DNA from: Actinomycetes bacterium
Lineage (GTDB): Bacteria > Actinomycetota > Acidimicrobiia > Acidimicrobiales > RAAP-2
NCBI GenBank assembly: GCA_021793395.1
Contig: JAJYSU010000019.1
Span: 1-38,000 of the forward strand
Length of the DNA: 38,000 nt
Direction: 5' to 3'
The notes beneath the pieces were generated by a model, which was given only the letters and a program-made list of their open reading frames with translations, was not told the DNA's origin and ran no database searches. Both the position numbers and the translations under genes were made by a program. This document shows positions 22,041 to 30,850 of the stretch, in pieces; position 1 is the stretch's first letter; every line of letters begins with the position of its first letter.

Positions 22041-23272
22041 ACTCGCTGCTCGCGACCGTCGACCCGCTGTACAACCACGGTGTCACCTGGGCCGTGGTGC
22101 TCATCGTCGTGATCCGCGTCGTGGCGGCGTTCGCGGTGCTGATGGGATCAGTCATCATCATGATCTGGTTCGAGCGCAAGGCGATCTCGGATATGCAGAG
22201 CCGCATTGGGCCCCAGAGGTGGGGCCCCTTCGGACTCCTCCAGACACTGGCGGATGGTGCCAAGCTGTTCTTCAAGGAGGACCTGATCCCCGCCGGGGCC
22301 AACCGCCTCGTGTTCAAGCTGGCCCCCTACCTGGTGTTGATTCCGGCGCTGATTACTTTTGCGATCGTGCCGGTGGGCGGAACGCTGCACATCGCGGGTC
22401 ACCCGGTGCTCCTTCAGGTCGCCAATCCGCCCGTCGGAATCCTGCTGATGCTGGCGATGTCGGGCATTTCGGTCTACGGAGTGATGCTCGCCGGATGGGC
22501 GTCGGGCTCGAAGTACCCTCTCATGTCGTCGGTGCGCGCGAGCGCGCAGATGATCAGTTACGAAGCGGCGCTCGGTATGACGATCGTGACGATCATCCTG
22601 GTCACCGGTTCGCTCTCCACTCATGACATCGTGATCTCCCAGGGGCAGGGTATCTGGCACTGGAACCTCATCCGGCTGGGTATCGTGCCGTTCGTCGTCT
22701 TCATCATTGCGATCACCGCGGAACTCAATCGCCCGCCCTTCGACGTCGTCGAGGCGGACAGCGAGTTAGTCGGTGGGTTCCACACGGAGTACTCATCGCT
22801 GCGTTTCGCACTCTTCTACCTGGCGGAGTTCATGAACACCATCACGATGTCGGCGATGATGGTCACCCTCTTCCTGGGTGGACCGGCGGGTTGGGTACCG
22901 AACGTCGCGCACCTGCGCTGGCTCTTTCCCATTGCCTGGTTCGTTGTCAAAACGGTGGGCTTCGCCTTCGCCTACGTCTGGTTCCGCGCGGCGCTTCCGC
23001 GCTTCCGCTACGACCAGGTTATGGATCTGGGCTGGAAGCGTTTGATCCCGCTGAGCCTGGGCTGGATGATCGTGGTGGCGGGCTTCCTGGTCGCGCCGGC
23101 CTGGGGCTTCGCGATGGCGGCAGTGGTGCTGGTGGCCTGGATCTTGTTGACGCGAGCCTTCGAACTCGGCTACACGCGAGAGCGCGGCGTGGATTCGCCT
23201 CTGCCGGTCGTGGGTGAACGGCCCCTGCCCGGTGAAGTGTTGAGGGCGATAACCGATCGGGAGGCACAGTAG
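22037..23272 (+). CDS. nuoH: NADH-quinone oxidoreductase subunit H
   Basis: 411 residues with about eight or nine transmembrane helices. FERKAISDMQSRIGPQRWGPFGLLQTLADGAKLFFKED (about 49-86) is the conserved quinone-tunnel segment. ELNRPPFDVVEADSELVGGFHTEYSSLRFALFYLAEF is the acidic loop linking the quinone site to the proton path, and FVWFRAALPRFRYDQVMDLGWKRLIPLSL (with Y for F at its start) is the C-terminal signature. It anchors the peripheral arm on the membrane arm. ATGA overlap with nuoG; the final 30 residues are hydrophilic. Confidence 0.97.
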   Translation: MNSLLATVDPLYNHGVTWAVVLIVVIRVVAAFAVLMGSVIIMIWFERKAISDMQSRIGPQRWGPFGLLQTLADGAKLFFKEDLIPAGANRLVFKLAPYLVLIPALITFAIVPVGGTLHIAGHPVLLQVANPPVGILLMLAMSGISVYGVMLAGWASGSKYPLMSSVRASAQMISYEAALGMTIVTIILVTGSLSTHDIVISQGQGIWHWNLIRLGIVPFVVFIIAITAELNRPPFDVVEADSELVGGFHTEYSSLRFALFYLAEFMNTITMSAMMVTLFLGGPAGWVPNVAHLRWLFPIAWFVVKTVGFAFAYVWFRAALPRFRYDQVMDLGWKRLIPLSLGWMIVVAGFLVAPAWGFAMAAVVLVAWILLTRAFELGYTRERGVDSPLPVVGERPLPGEVLRAITDREAQ

Positions 23273-24027
23273 TGGCGAACGCACTCAGTTTCTTCGGCGG
23301 GTTTAAGTTGACGTTCCAGCACCTGGCGCGTCCGACGGTGACGAACAGTTACCCCGAGACCAAGCGCCCTAAGCAGCCACGACAGCACGGTCGTCACGTG
23401 CTGAATCGCTACGAGGACGGGATGGAGAAGTGCATTGGCTGCGAGTTGTGCGCCGGTGTATGCCCGGTGAACTGCATTCACGTGCGCGGGTTAGATAACC
23501 CACCCGATCACCCCGTGAGCCCCGGCGAGCGCTACGGCTACGTCTACGAAATTAACTACCTGCGTTGCATTCACTGTGATCTGTGCGTCGAGGCGTGCCC
23601 GACGCAGGCCATCACGGAGTCAAAGCTCTTCGAGTTCTCGTTCACCAATCGAGCCGACGCGATCTACACCAAGGCCGAACTCGTGGTGGACGACCTCGGT
23701 TATCCGCAGCGCCTTCCCTGGGAGGACTGGCGCGACGGCGAGGCCGCCATGACGGGTGGGTGGATGCGTGCGACGTCACCGGCGGGAGCCGCGGACTTCG
23801 AGGGAGTCGTGCAGTGGACGGCGGACCTGGGGGCGGGCGTGCGCGCCGCCGAGGGTGGTCAGAGCGATCGTCGTGACGACGCGGCGACCCATACCAAGTC
23901 ACTCCGCCAGGCGTTCGCGCGCCACCTGCAGCCCGAGGATGTGCCGTTGGACCAGCGGGGCCTGCGGGGAATGGCTGCCGCCGCGCGTCAGCGCCGCGCG
24001 TCGCGCCGCTCGAAAGGGGTCCAGTGA
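23272..24027 (+). CDS. nuoI: NADH-quinone oxidoreductase subunit I
   Basis: 251 residues. Two 4Fe-4S clusters (N6a, N6b) are seen as Cys54/57/60/64 in CIGCELCAGVCPVNCI and Cys99/102/105/109 in CIHCDLCVEACPTQAI. LTFQHLARPTVTNSYPE near the N-terminus is the amphipathic membrane-contact part. It carries electrons from NuoG to NuoB. The protein runs about 75 residues beyond the usual core. The tail is polar and ends in an Arg-rich stretch (AAARQRRASRRSKG), perhaps contacting RNA, lipid head groups or a neighbouring subunit. GTG start overlaps the nuoH stop by one base. Confidence 0.96.
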   Translation: MANALSFFGGFKLTFQHLARPTVTNSYPETKRPKQPRQHGRHVLNRYEDGMEKCIGCELCAGVCPVNCIHVRGLDNPPDHPVSPGERYGYVYEINYLRCIHCDLCVEACPTQAITESKLFEFSFTNRADAIYTKAELVVDDLGYPQRLPWEDWRDGEAAMTGGWMRATSPAGAADFEGVVQWTADLGAGVRAAEGGQSDRRDDAATHTKSLRQAFARHLQPEDVPLDQRGLRGMAAAARQRRASRRSKGVQ

Positions 24028-24641
24028 TCGCCATTGCCTACGGATGGCCTGACGTTCTGGTCTTCGCCACCGCCGCTCTCCTGATCGTGGTGGGTGCCCT
24101 GGGCGTTATCGCCACCCGCCACCCGGTGCACGCCGCCCTGAGCCTCATCATGACGCTGTTCGGGGTGGCCGTTGCCTTCGTGGCCCAGTCGGCCGACTTC
24201 CTCGCCGCCGTGGAGATCATCGTCTACGCGGGTGCGATTGTCGTGCTCTTCCTCTTCGTCATCATGTTCCTCGGTGTCGACCGGGATGAGGGAACCCGGA
24301 TCGAACCGTTGGTCGGTCAGCGCACGCTGGCCGCGCTCGGCGCGGTCATCACCGTGGCGGGGCTGATCACGCTGATGGCTCGCTCACACTGGGTCACCGG
24401 CGCGACCAGCGTGTCGACGGCCGGCGTGCCGCTCGCCCACGGCTCGGGCAACGTGCGCCAGCTCGGCACGGCAGTCTTCACGACGTATCTCTTCGCTTTC
24501 GAAGCCACCGCGGCCCTGCTCATCATCGCCGTGGTTGGGGCCGTCGTCCTGGCGCGTCGCGAGCAGCGCCGCGACGCCGAGGACGAGGCGACGAGTTCGC
24601 CGTCCGACGCGCCCACGGATCTCGAGGGGAGCGAGCGATGA
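24024..24641 (+). CDS. nuoJ: NADH-quinone oxidoreductase subunit J
   Basis: 205 residues with five transmembrane helices. [54 protein letters not shown] contains the family signature, including the pi-bulge helix of TM3. The final helix [19 protein letters not shown] is followed by an acidic, Ser/Asp-rich tail of about 25 residues. It is a membrane subunit between NuoH and NuoK in the proton path. GTG start overlapping the nuoI stop (GTGA). Confidence 0.95.
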   Translation: MIAIAYGWPDVLVFATAALLIVVGALGVIATRHPVHAALSLIMTLFGVAVAFVAQSADFLAAVEIIVYAGAIVVLFLFVIMFLGVDRDEGTRIEPLVGQRTLAALGAVITVAGLITLMARSHWVTGATSVSTAGVPLAHGSGNVRQLGTAVFTTYLFAFEATAALLIIAVVGAVVLARREQRRDAEDEATSSPSDAPTDLEGSER

Positions 24642-24943
24642 ACGTCCCGGCCGCGTGGTACCTAGTGCTCGGCGCGGTGCTCTTCGGCATCGGCGCCTTC
24701 GGCGTGCTGACGCGACGCAGCGCCCTGATCATGTTCATGTGCATCGAGCTGATGCTGAATGCGGTGACGCTGACGTTCGTCACTTTCGCGCGTACCCTGA
24801 GCGACGTCGGCGGCCAAGCCACGGTCTTTTTCATCATGGTCGTGGCCGCCGCCGAGGTGACCGTCGGCCTGGGCATCGTGGTGGCGATCTTCCGACGTCG
24901 CGCGTCCACCTCAGTGGACGAACTCTCCGAGATGAAGGGCTGA
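24638..24943 (+). CDS. nuoK: NADH-quinone oxidoreductase subunit K
   Basis: 101 residues and three transmembrane helices, the standard length. The channel glutamates are in [16 protein letters not shown] (TM2) and the third helix carries [21 protein letters not shown]. It is an MrpC-like proton-channel subunit. The ATG overlaps the nuoJ stop (ATGA), and one base separates its own stop from the nuoL ATG. Confidence 0.97.
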   Translation: MNVPAAWYLVLGAVLFGIGAFGVLTRRSALIMFMCIELMLNAVTLTFVTFARTLSDVGGQATVFFIMVVAAAEVTVGLGIVVAIFRRRASTSVDELSEMKG

Positions 24944-24944
24944 G

Positions 24945-26816
24945 ATGGCACACCTGGCCACACTGACCTTGCTGTTGCCCCTGCTGGGCTTCTTGCTGAT
25001 CCTCGTGAACGGCTCACGCATGAGCGAGCGCGCCGTGGGCACGGTCGCCACCAGTGCGGTGGGGCTCAGCTTCGTGTTCGCCGTCGCGTCGTTCATCGCG
25101 CTCCTGCACGACTCGTCGCGCGAGGTGACCGTGCACCTCTTCACGTGGATCGACGTCGGGACGCTCCACATCCCCGCGGCCCTGCTGGTCGATCCGCTCT
25201 CAATCACGATGACGCTGTTCGTCACGGGTATTTCAGCCCTGATCCACCTGTACTCGATCGGCTACATGCACGGTGAGCGCGACGTGCGCAAGTTCTTCCT
25301 CTACCTCAACCTCTTCGTTTTCTCGATGCTCACCCTGGTCTTGGCCAACACGCTCGTGCTGACCTTCGTGGGCTGGGAGGGCGTGGGTGTCTGCTCCTAC
25401 TGGCTGATCAGTTACTACTTCGACCGCGACAGCGCCGCGTCCGCGGGGAAGAAGGCCTTCATCTACAACCGCGTGGGTGACGCCGGAATGCTGCTGGCGA
25501 TGTTCCTGTTGTTCTCGCATCTGCACACGCTGACCTACCTCACGATCTTCCACCGCGCGGGTACGCTGTCGCCGACGATCGCCACGCTCGCGGTTCTGGC
25601 ACTCCTGCTGGGCGCGACCGGCAAGAGTGCCCAGATCCCGCTGTTCAACTGGCTGCCGGACGCGATGGAGGGCCCGACCCCGGTGTCCGCGCTGATTCAC
25701 GCCGCGACGATGGTGACCGCGGGGGTCTACCTGCTGGTGCGGATGTCGCCGGTCCTGGCGCTGTCGTCGGACGGTCGACTGACGATCGCGGCGATCGGTG
25801 GTGCGACGGCCTTCGTGGCCGCGACCATCGCCACCGCCCAGAAGGATATTAAGAAGGTCCTGGCGTTCTCCACGGTCTCGCAGATTGGCTACATGGTGCT
25901 CGCGGTGGGTTCAGGCGCCTACGCGGCGGCGATCTTCCTGATGGTGGCCCACGCCTTCTACAAGGCTCTGCTCTTCCTCGGCTCCGGTTCGGTGATCCAC
26001 TCGCTGCACGGCGAGCAGGACATGCGCCGGATGGGGGGCCTGGCGAAGTATCTCCCCTGGACCTACCCGACATTCCTGGTGGCCTGGCTGGCCATCGCGG
26101 GCATCCCGCCCTTCGCGGGCTTCTGGGCCAAGGGCGACGTCCTCACGAACGTGTACGCGTACTCGAAGGGCCTGTGGGTGGTGGGCGTGCTCACCGCGAT
26201 TCTGACCGCTTACTACATGAGCCGTCTTTTCGTGCTGACCTTTCGCGGCACCGAGCGCTTTCGCGAGGTCACTCACGGCAGCGATCCGCACGAGTCCCCG
26301 TGGGTGATGACCGTGCCCCTGGCGGTGCTGGCGGTACTGGCGACGCTCGGTGGCGGGTTGGCCCTGCCGTGGATTCACGGCGATTCGCTGGCCCACTTCC
26401 TCGCTCCGACATTCGGCTACGTGCCTCCGCTGGCGGCCGCCAGTACGGCCGCGCAGTGGACGCTGGCCCTGGTCGACGTGGCCGCCGCGCTTCTCGGCCT
26501 ACTGATCGCGTTCACGATCTGGCGCTCGATCCACGAGTCGCGACGCTACGAGAGACCCTTCCTCGAACACGTGTGGCACTGGGATGACGCGTACGACGCG
26601 GTGATCGGTCGACCGCTCACGCGAGCGGCGCAGATCGCCAACGACGTGGTCGAACCGCGACTGATCGACGGGGCGGTCGCTGGCGTCGCGGTGGCGGTGC
26701 GGCGCAGCGCCGAGGGCGTGCGCAAGGTGCAGTCCGGGTTTGTCCGTCATTACGCCCTCGCGATGGTGCTGGGGCTCGCCGTCATTGTCGTCTATCTCGT
26801 GGCGAGGGTTGGTTAG
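24945..26816 (+). CDS. nuoL: NADH-quinone oxidoreductase subunit L
   Basis: 623 residues, antiporter-like with about 15-16 transmembrane helices and the long lateral helix near the C-terminus. FVGWEGVGVCSYWLISYYFDRDSA has the conserved TM5 glutamate. GATGKSAQIPLFNWLPDAMEGPTPVSALIHAATMVTAGVYLLVR has the channel Lys and His, and AFSTVSQIGYMVLAVG follows. A hydrophilic segment (SRRYERPFLEHVWHWDDAYDAVIG) precedes the last helix. It is the most distal proton pump of the membrane arm. Confidence 0.97.
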   Translation: MAHLATLTLLLPLLGFLLILVNGSRMSERAVGTVATSAVGLSFVFAVASFIALLHDSSREVTVHLFTWIDVGTLHIPAALLVDPLSITMTLFVTGISALIHLYSIGYMHGERDVRKFFLYLNLFVFSMLTLVLANTLVLTFVGWEGVGVCSYWLISYYFDRDSAASAGKKAFIYNRVGDAGMLLAMFLLFSHLHTLTYLTIFHRAGTLSPTIATLAVLALLLGATGKSAQIPLFNWLPDAMEGPTPVSALIHAATMVTAGVYLLVRMSPVLALSSDGRLTIAAIGGATAFVAATIATAQKDIKKVLAFSTVSQIGYMVLAVGSGAYAAAIFLMVAHAFYKALLFLGSGSVIHSLHGEQDMRRMGGLAKYLPWTYPTFLVAWLAIAGIPPFAGFWAKGDVLTNVYAYSKGLWVVGVLTAILTAYYMSRLFVLTFRGTERFREVTHGSDPHESPWVMTVPLAVLAVLATLGGGLALPWIHGDSLAHFLAPTFGYVPPLAAASTAAQWTLALVDVAAALLGLLIAFTIWRSIHESRRYERPFLEHVWHWDDAYDAVIGRPLTRAAQIANDVVEPRLIDGAVAGVAVAVRRSAEGVRKVQSGFVRHYALAMVLGLAVIVVYLVARVG

Positions 26817-26818
26817 GT

Positions 26819-28309
26819 ATGCACTCATCGCTGTGGTTGACATTCCTACTCGTCGTGCCCGTCGTCGGCGCGGCCCTGGCCGCGGTGTCGCGTGCGCGCG
26901 CCTACGCGGTGGCCGTGGTGACCGCGACCGTCGAGCTAGTTCTCTCGCTGATCGTCCTCGTCCTCTACAACGCGCACATCGCGGGCGCGCACACGCTCGA
27001 TTTCGCCGGGCGCTGGGTGCTCTCGGCGCCACTGGGCCTCGCGTACGACGTGGCAATCGACGGGATCTCGGTGTTCATGGTGGTACTGACCGCGCTCGTC
27101 GTGTGGTTGGCACTGCTCGGGGCCCGCGAGCGGCGACGTGAGCCGGCATTCGTTGCCTGGCTCCTCCTCCTTACGGCCTTCACGATGGGCAGCTTCGTGG
27201 CCCACGACCTGTTCGAGTTCTTCATCTTCTTCGAGTTGACTCTCGTCCCGTCGTACTTCATCATCGCCCAGTGGGGGGGACGGGAGCGCTCGCGCGCCGC
27301 GCTTAAGTTCTTCGTCTACACGTTCTCCGGTTCGGCGTTCCTCTTCGTGGGAACGCTGTACCTGGGCTTCGCGCACCAGCACCAGACCGGTGGCGCGTTG
27401 ACGTTCTCGTACTCGGCGCTAACGTCGACCGCGATGAGTCACGGCACGGCGGTGTGGCTCTTCGTGGCCTTCGCGATCGCCTTCGCGGTTAAGTCGCCTC
27501 TCTGGCCCCTGCACACCTGGTCACCCATCACGTACGCGGAGTCTCCGACCGCCGGATCGATCGAGTTTTCGGCCCTCCTGGCGAAGTTGGGGTCGTACGG
27601 GCTGCTGCGTTTCGCCGTGGGACTCTTTCCGCTGGCGCTACCGGACATGCGGCCGGTGATGCTGACGTTGGCCGTCATTGGCATCGTGTACGGATCGGCG
27701 TTGGCCTGTGTGACGCCGGACCTCAAGCGACTGGTGGCCTACTCCTCCGTGGCGCAGATGGGATTCATCACCCTGGGCGTTATGACGGGCTCGAAGATTG
27801 CCATGGTGGGCGCGGTACTGCTGATGTTCAACCACGGCGTCATCACGGCCGGTTTCTTCCTCATTATCGGATTCCTCGAGCGACGCCGAGGGACCGCGAC
27901 GATCCGCGATCTCACGGGGCTCCAGGGGCCGGCGCCGGTGTTGGCCGGGCTCTTCACGGTGGTGATGCTGGCCTCGATCGGGTTGCCGGGCTTGTCGGGG
28001 TTCGTGAGCGAATACCTGATCCTGATCGGTACCTTCGCCACGCATACGTGGTGGGCGGTGGTCGCCACGCTCGGCGTGGTGCTGGCGGCCCTGTATCTCC
28101 TGTGGGCCTACCAGCGGGTCTTTCACGGCCGTGCGGAGGAGGCTAACGCGACGATCACTGACGCGTCGGGCGCCGAGCGCTGGGTTCTCGTGCCGGTGGT
28201 GCTCCTCATCGTCGTGCTGGGTGTCTTCCCCAAGCCGATGTTGGATCGCATCACGCCATCGGTGCAACAGTTGATTGAGCACGTCGCGCCGGCGGGGGTG
28301 AGCAAGTGA
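26819..28309 (+). CDS. nuoM: NADH-quinone oxidoreductase subunit M
   Basis: 496 residues with about 14 transmembrane helices. FEFFIFFELTLVPSYFIIAQWGG carries the TM5 glutamate, KSPLWPLHTWSPITYAESPTAGSIEFSALLAKLGSYGLLRF the channel Lys and His, and AYSSVAQMGFITLGV follows. It is the central antiporter-like proton pump. The ATG is two bases after the nuoL stop; its own TGA overlaps the GTG of nuoN. Loop VATYGV-like sites do not suggest unusual features; length and motifs are standard. Confidence 0.97.
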   Translation: MHSSLWLTFLLVVPVVGAALAAVSRARAYAVAVVTATVELVLSLIVLVLYNAHIAGAHTLDFAGRWVLSAPLGLAYDVAIDGISVFMVVLTALVVWLALLGARERRREPAFVAWLLLLTAFTMGSFVAHDLFEFFIFFELTLVPSYFIIAQWGGRERSRAALKFFVYTFSGSAFLFVGTLYLGFAHQHQTGGALTFSYSALTSTAMSHGTAVWLFVAFAIAFAVKSPLWPLHTWSPITYAESPTAGSIEFSALLAKLGSYGLLRFAVGLFPLALPDMRPVMLTLAVIGIVYGSALACVTPDLKRLVAYSSVAQMGFITLGVMTGSKIAMVGAVLLMFNHGVITAGFFLIIGFLERRRGTATIRDLTGLQGPAPVLAGLFTVVMLASIGLPGLSGFVSEYLILIGTFATHTWWAVVATLGVVLAALYLLWAYQRVFHGRAEEANATITDASGAERWVLVPVVLLIVVLGVFPKPMLDRITPSVQQLIEHVAPAGVSK

Positions 28310-29784
28310 ACCTGACCATCCCTTCCATTCACTACTTGGCGATCCTGCCAGTGATCGTGCTCCTCGGAGCGTCGCTGGTGCTGCTGGGTTCCGTCGCGCT
28401 CGTGCGCTCGCGAGTGTCGAACATCGTGGCGACCACGATTACGTCGCTCGCCGGACTGGCCGCTCTGGTGATCACCTTCATCCAGTGGGCGTACGTGGCC
28501 AATCACGGGGCCACGACGACGATCGCCCACGCCGTCGTACTCGACGGCTTCTCGGTGGTGGCTACCGGTGTCATCGCGGTTGCCCTGGTCATGACGACAC
28601 TGGTCGCCCATGACTGGGCCCGACGCGAGGATGTGCGCATCGCCGAGTACCAGGTGCTGGCGCTCGCCGCGAGTGCGGGCGCGGTTCTGATGACGCAGGC
28701 TAATGACCTGGTGGTGATCTTCCTCGGGCTGGAGATCCTCTCGATCGGTCTCTACGTCCTCGCCGCCTTCGATCGGCACCGTTCGTCGTCGGCCGAGGCG
28801 GCCCTGAAGTACTTCTTGCTCGGAAGTTTCGCGTCGGCCATCTTCGTGTACGGAGCCGCGCTGATTTACGGAGCCACGGGCTCGACCAACTTGAGTGACG
28901 TGTCGTACTTCCTCGGTGCCAACGTGTTGTTGCGTCCGGGGCTGCTCTACGCCGGAGGCGCCCTACTCCTGGTGGGCTTCGCGTTTAAGGTAGCGGCCGT
29001 CCCCTTCCATCTCTGGTCACCCGACGTCTACCAGGGGGCACCGACCCCGGTGACGGGCTACATGGCTTCGATCGTCAAGGTTGGCGCGTTCGCGGCACTG
29101 CTGCGCGTGCTCATCTCGGCTCTCGGCACGCAGATGGACACGTGGCGTCCGATCCTGTGGACGCTGATCGTGCTCACGACGCTCGTGGGAGCCAGTTTGG
29201 GCATTGTGCAGCGCAACGTCAAGCGGATGCTGGCGTACTCGTCGGTCAACCACGCGGGCTTCATGCTGCTGGGCGTGTGGGCGGCAACGGCGCGCGGAAC
29301 GGCCGCGACGTTGTTCTACGTGATGACGTACGCGCCGCTGGTCGTGGCCACGTTCGCCATCGTGACGTTGGTGGGAGGGCGCGGCGACGATGATCACGAC
29401 GTCGACTACTACCGCGGACTCGCGCGGCGTCAGCCGTGGTTGGGCGGGGCGCTGGCGCTCTTTCTACTGGCCCAGTTGGGGGCGCCACTTACGACGGGGT
29501 TCTACGCGAAGTTTGTCGTACTGGCGAGCGCCGTGGACGCCGGGGGGTCGGCGCTCGCGCTGATTGCTCTGTTGGGCGCGGCGATCGCCGCGTTCTTCTA
29601 CCTACGCTGGATCGTGGCGCTCTACGCCGAGGGTGACGAACGGGCTATCGCGCACCACGTCGCCGTTCCGAAAGCCACGGCCGTCGTGATCGTGCTCGGC
29701 GTGGCCGTGACGATGGTGTTTGGCGTGTGGCCGGGCCCGATCGCGGCGCTGGCTCAGCACGCCACCCTCCTGTTCACGCCGTGA
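28306..29784 (+). CDS. nuoN: NADH-quinone oxidoreductase subunit N
   Basis: 492 residues with about 14 transmembrane helices. VIFLGLEILSIGLYVLAAF carries the TM5 glutamate. FKVAAVPFHLWSPDVYQGAPTPVTGYMASIVKVGAFAALLR and AYSSVNHAGFMLLGV are the family blocks. It is the antiporter-like subunit nearest NuoK. It starts at GTG 28306, overlapping the nuoM stop by four bases. Its TGA overlaps the GTG of the following ATP-grasp gene, so that gene is coupled to the operon. Confidence 0.97.
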   Translation: MNLTIPSIHYLAILPVIVLLGASLVLLGSVALVRSRVSNIVATTITSLAGLAALVITFIQWAYVANHGATTTIAHAVVLDGFSVVATGVIAVALVMTTLVAHDWARREDVRIAEYQVLALAASAGAVLMTQANDLVVIFLGLEILSIGLYVLAAFDRHRSSSAEAALKYFLLGSFASAIFVYGAALIYGATGSTNLSDVSYFLGANVLLRPGLLYAGGALLLVGFAFKVAAVPFHLWSPDVYQGAPTPVTGYMASIVKVGAFAALLRVLISALGTQMDTWRPILWTLIVLTTLVGASLGIVQRNVKRMLAYSSVNHAGFMLLGVWAATARGTAATLFYVMTYAPLVVATFAIVTLVGGRGDDDHDVDYYRGLARRQPWLGGALALFLLAQLGAPLTTGFYAKFVVLASAVDAGGSALALIALLGAAIAAFFYLRWIVALYAEGDERAIAHHVAVPKATAVVIVLGVAVTMVFGVWPGPIAALAQHATLLFTP

Positions 29785-30620
29785 GGCGCGTGGCGATCGC
29801 CACCTGCCAGGGCGACGTCGATCCCGATAGCGCGGTGTTGGTCGGCGCGCTCGCGAGCGAGGGGGTGGACGCGCGGCTGCTCGCCTGGGACGATCCCGAG
29901 GCCGACTGGGACGCCGACGACCTCGTGGTGGTGCGTTCCACCTGGGACTACACCAGTCGGCGCGAGGAGTTCCTCACGTGGGCGCGCGGCGTCGCGCGAC
30001 TGGAGAATCCCTACTCCGTGCTGGCCTACTCCAGCGACAAGAGCTACCTGGCGGACCTGGCGACGCGCGGGTGGCCGGTCGTGCCGTCGCGCTTCAGCGA
30101 CGTGGGGACGAGCCCGACGTTTCCCGAGGGCCCCTTCGTGGTCAAGCCCCGCGTGGGCGCGGGTTCGCTCGACGCGGAGCGCTACGCGTCGCACGAGCAG
30201 GAGCGCGCCCGGGCTCACGTGGCGGCGCTGCACGCGCGCGGGCGTGACGTCGTGATTCAGCCCTACGTCGAGTCGGTGGACACCGTGGGTGAGCGCGCCC
30301 TCGTCTTCGTCGAGGGTGTGCTGACTCACGCCCTGGTCAAGGGGGCCATGCTTATCGCCCCCGCCGACGAGCGCGACGCCCTCTTTCGCCGTGAGCAGAT
30401 GTCGGTCACGACACCCGAGCCCGAGGCCGTGGACGTGGCAACCCGTCTCCTGGCCGACGAGGGCTACGGTGAGCTGCTCTACGCTCGAGTGGACCTGGTG
30501 GCGACCGCGCAGGGGTGGGCGGTAATGGAACTCGAACTGGTCGAGCCGTCACTCTTCCTCTCCTTTAATGGTGCCGCGGCGCGCACGCTGGCGCGAGCGA
30601 TCGCGCGGCGCGTGAGCTGA
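29781..30620 (+). CDS. ATP-grasp domain protein of unknown substrate
   Basis: 279 residues from GTG 29781 (GTGA overlap with nuoN). The frame is open further upstream inside nuoN, but the first beta strand (RRVAIATCQGDVDPD) starts here. The pre-ATP-grasp domain has DLVVVRSTWDYTSRREEFLTWARGV and SDKSYLADLATRGWPVVPS. The ATP-grasp fold has GPFVVKPRVGAGSLDAERY, VIQPYVESVDTVGERALVFVEGVLTHALVKG and the metal-binding end VMELELVEPSLFLSFNG. The fold resembles glutathione synthase/RimK-like ligases, which join a carboxylate to an amine or thiol using ATP. The substrate cannot be told from sequence. Coupling to nuo may be incidental. Confidence 0.85.
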   Translation: MRRVAIATCQGDVDPDSAVLVGALASEGVDARLLAWDDPEADWDADDLVVVRSTWDYTSRREEFLTWARGVARLENPYSVLAYSSDKSYLADLATRGWPVVPSRFSDVGTSPTFPEGPFVVKPRVGAGSLDAERYASHEQERARAHVAALHARGRDVVIQPYVESVDTVGERALVFVEGVLTHALVKGAMLIAPADERDALFRREQMSVTTPEPEAVDVATRLLADEGYGELLYARVDLVATAQGWAVMELELVEPSLFLSFNGAAARTLARAIARRVS

Positions 30621-30850
30621 CCCGCCGCGGCGTTCGACACGGCCGGCGCCGGTGCGGTGATACGGGGCGGTGATCGTGTCGGGCGCGAGGGCTCGAGAAT
30701 CGTCCGCGTGGTGTGGGTAATCGAGCGCTGGCGTGGGCTCCGTTCGCGGCCCTCGTCGACGGGGCGGACTTTCTGACGAGTCGGACGAAGGCGCTCGACC
30801 TGCGGATCGCGCCGCCCCCGCGGCAAGACCGCGGCCACGTGGCGGCGGAT
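30621..30850. other. convergent gap with repeats, no gene seen
   Basis: 230 bases between two convergent stops. It holds CGACACG (30635-30641) and its reverse complement (30675-30681), which bracket a 10-bp palindrome CCGGCGCCGG (30643-30652). It also holds two copies of GCGGTGAT (30654-30661, 30667-30674). These could fold as a large terminator stem. An open frame at 30713-30940 lacks family similarity and overlaps the next gene antisense; I do not call it. Confidence 0.45.
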
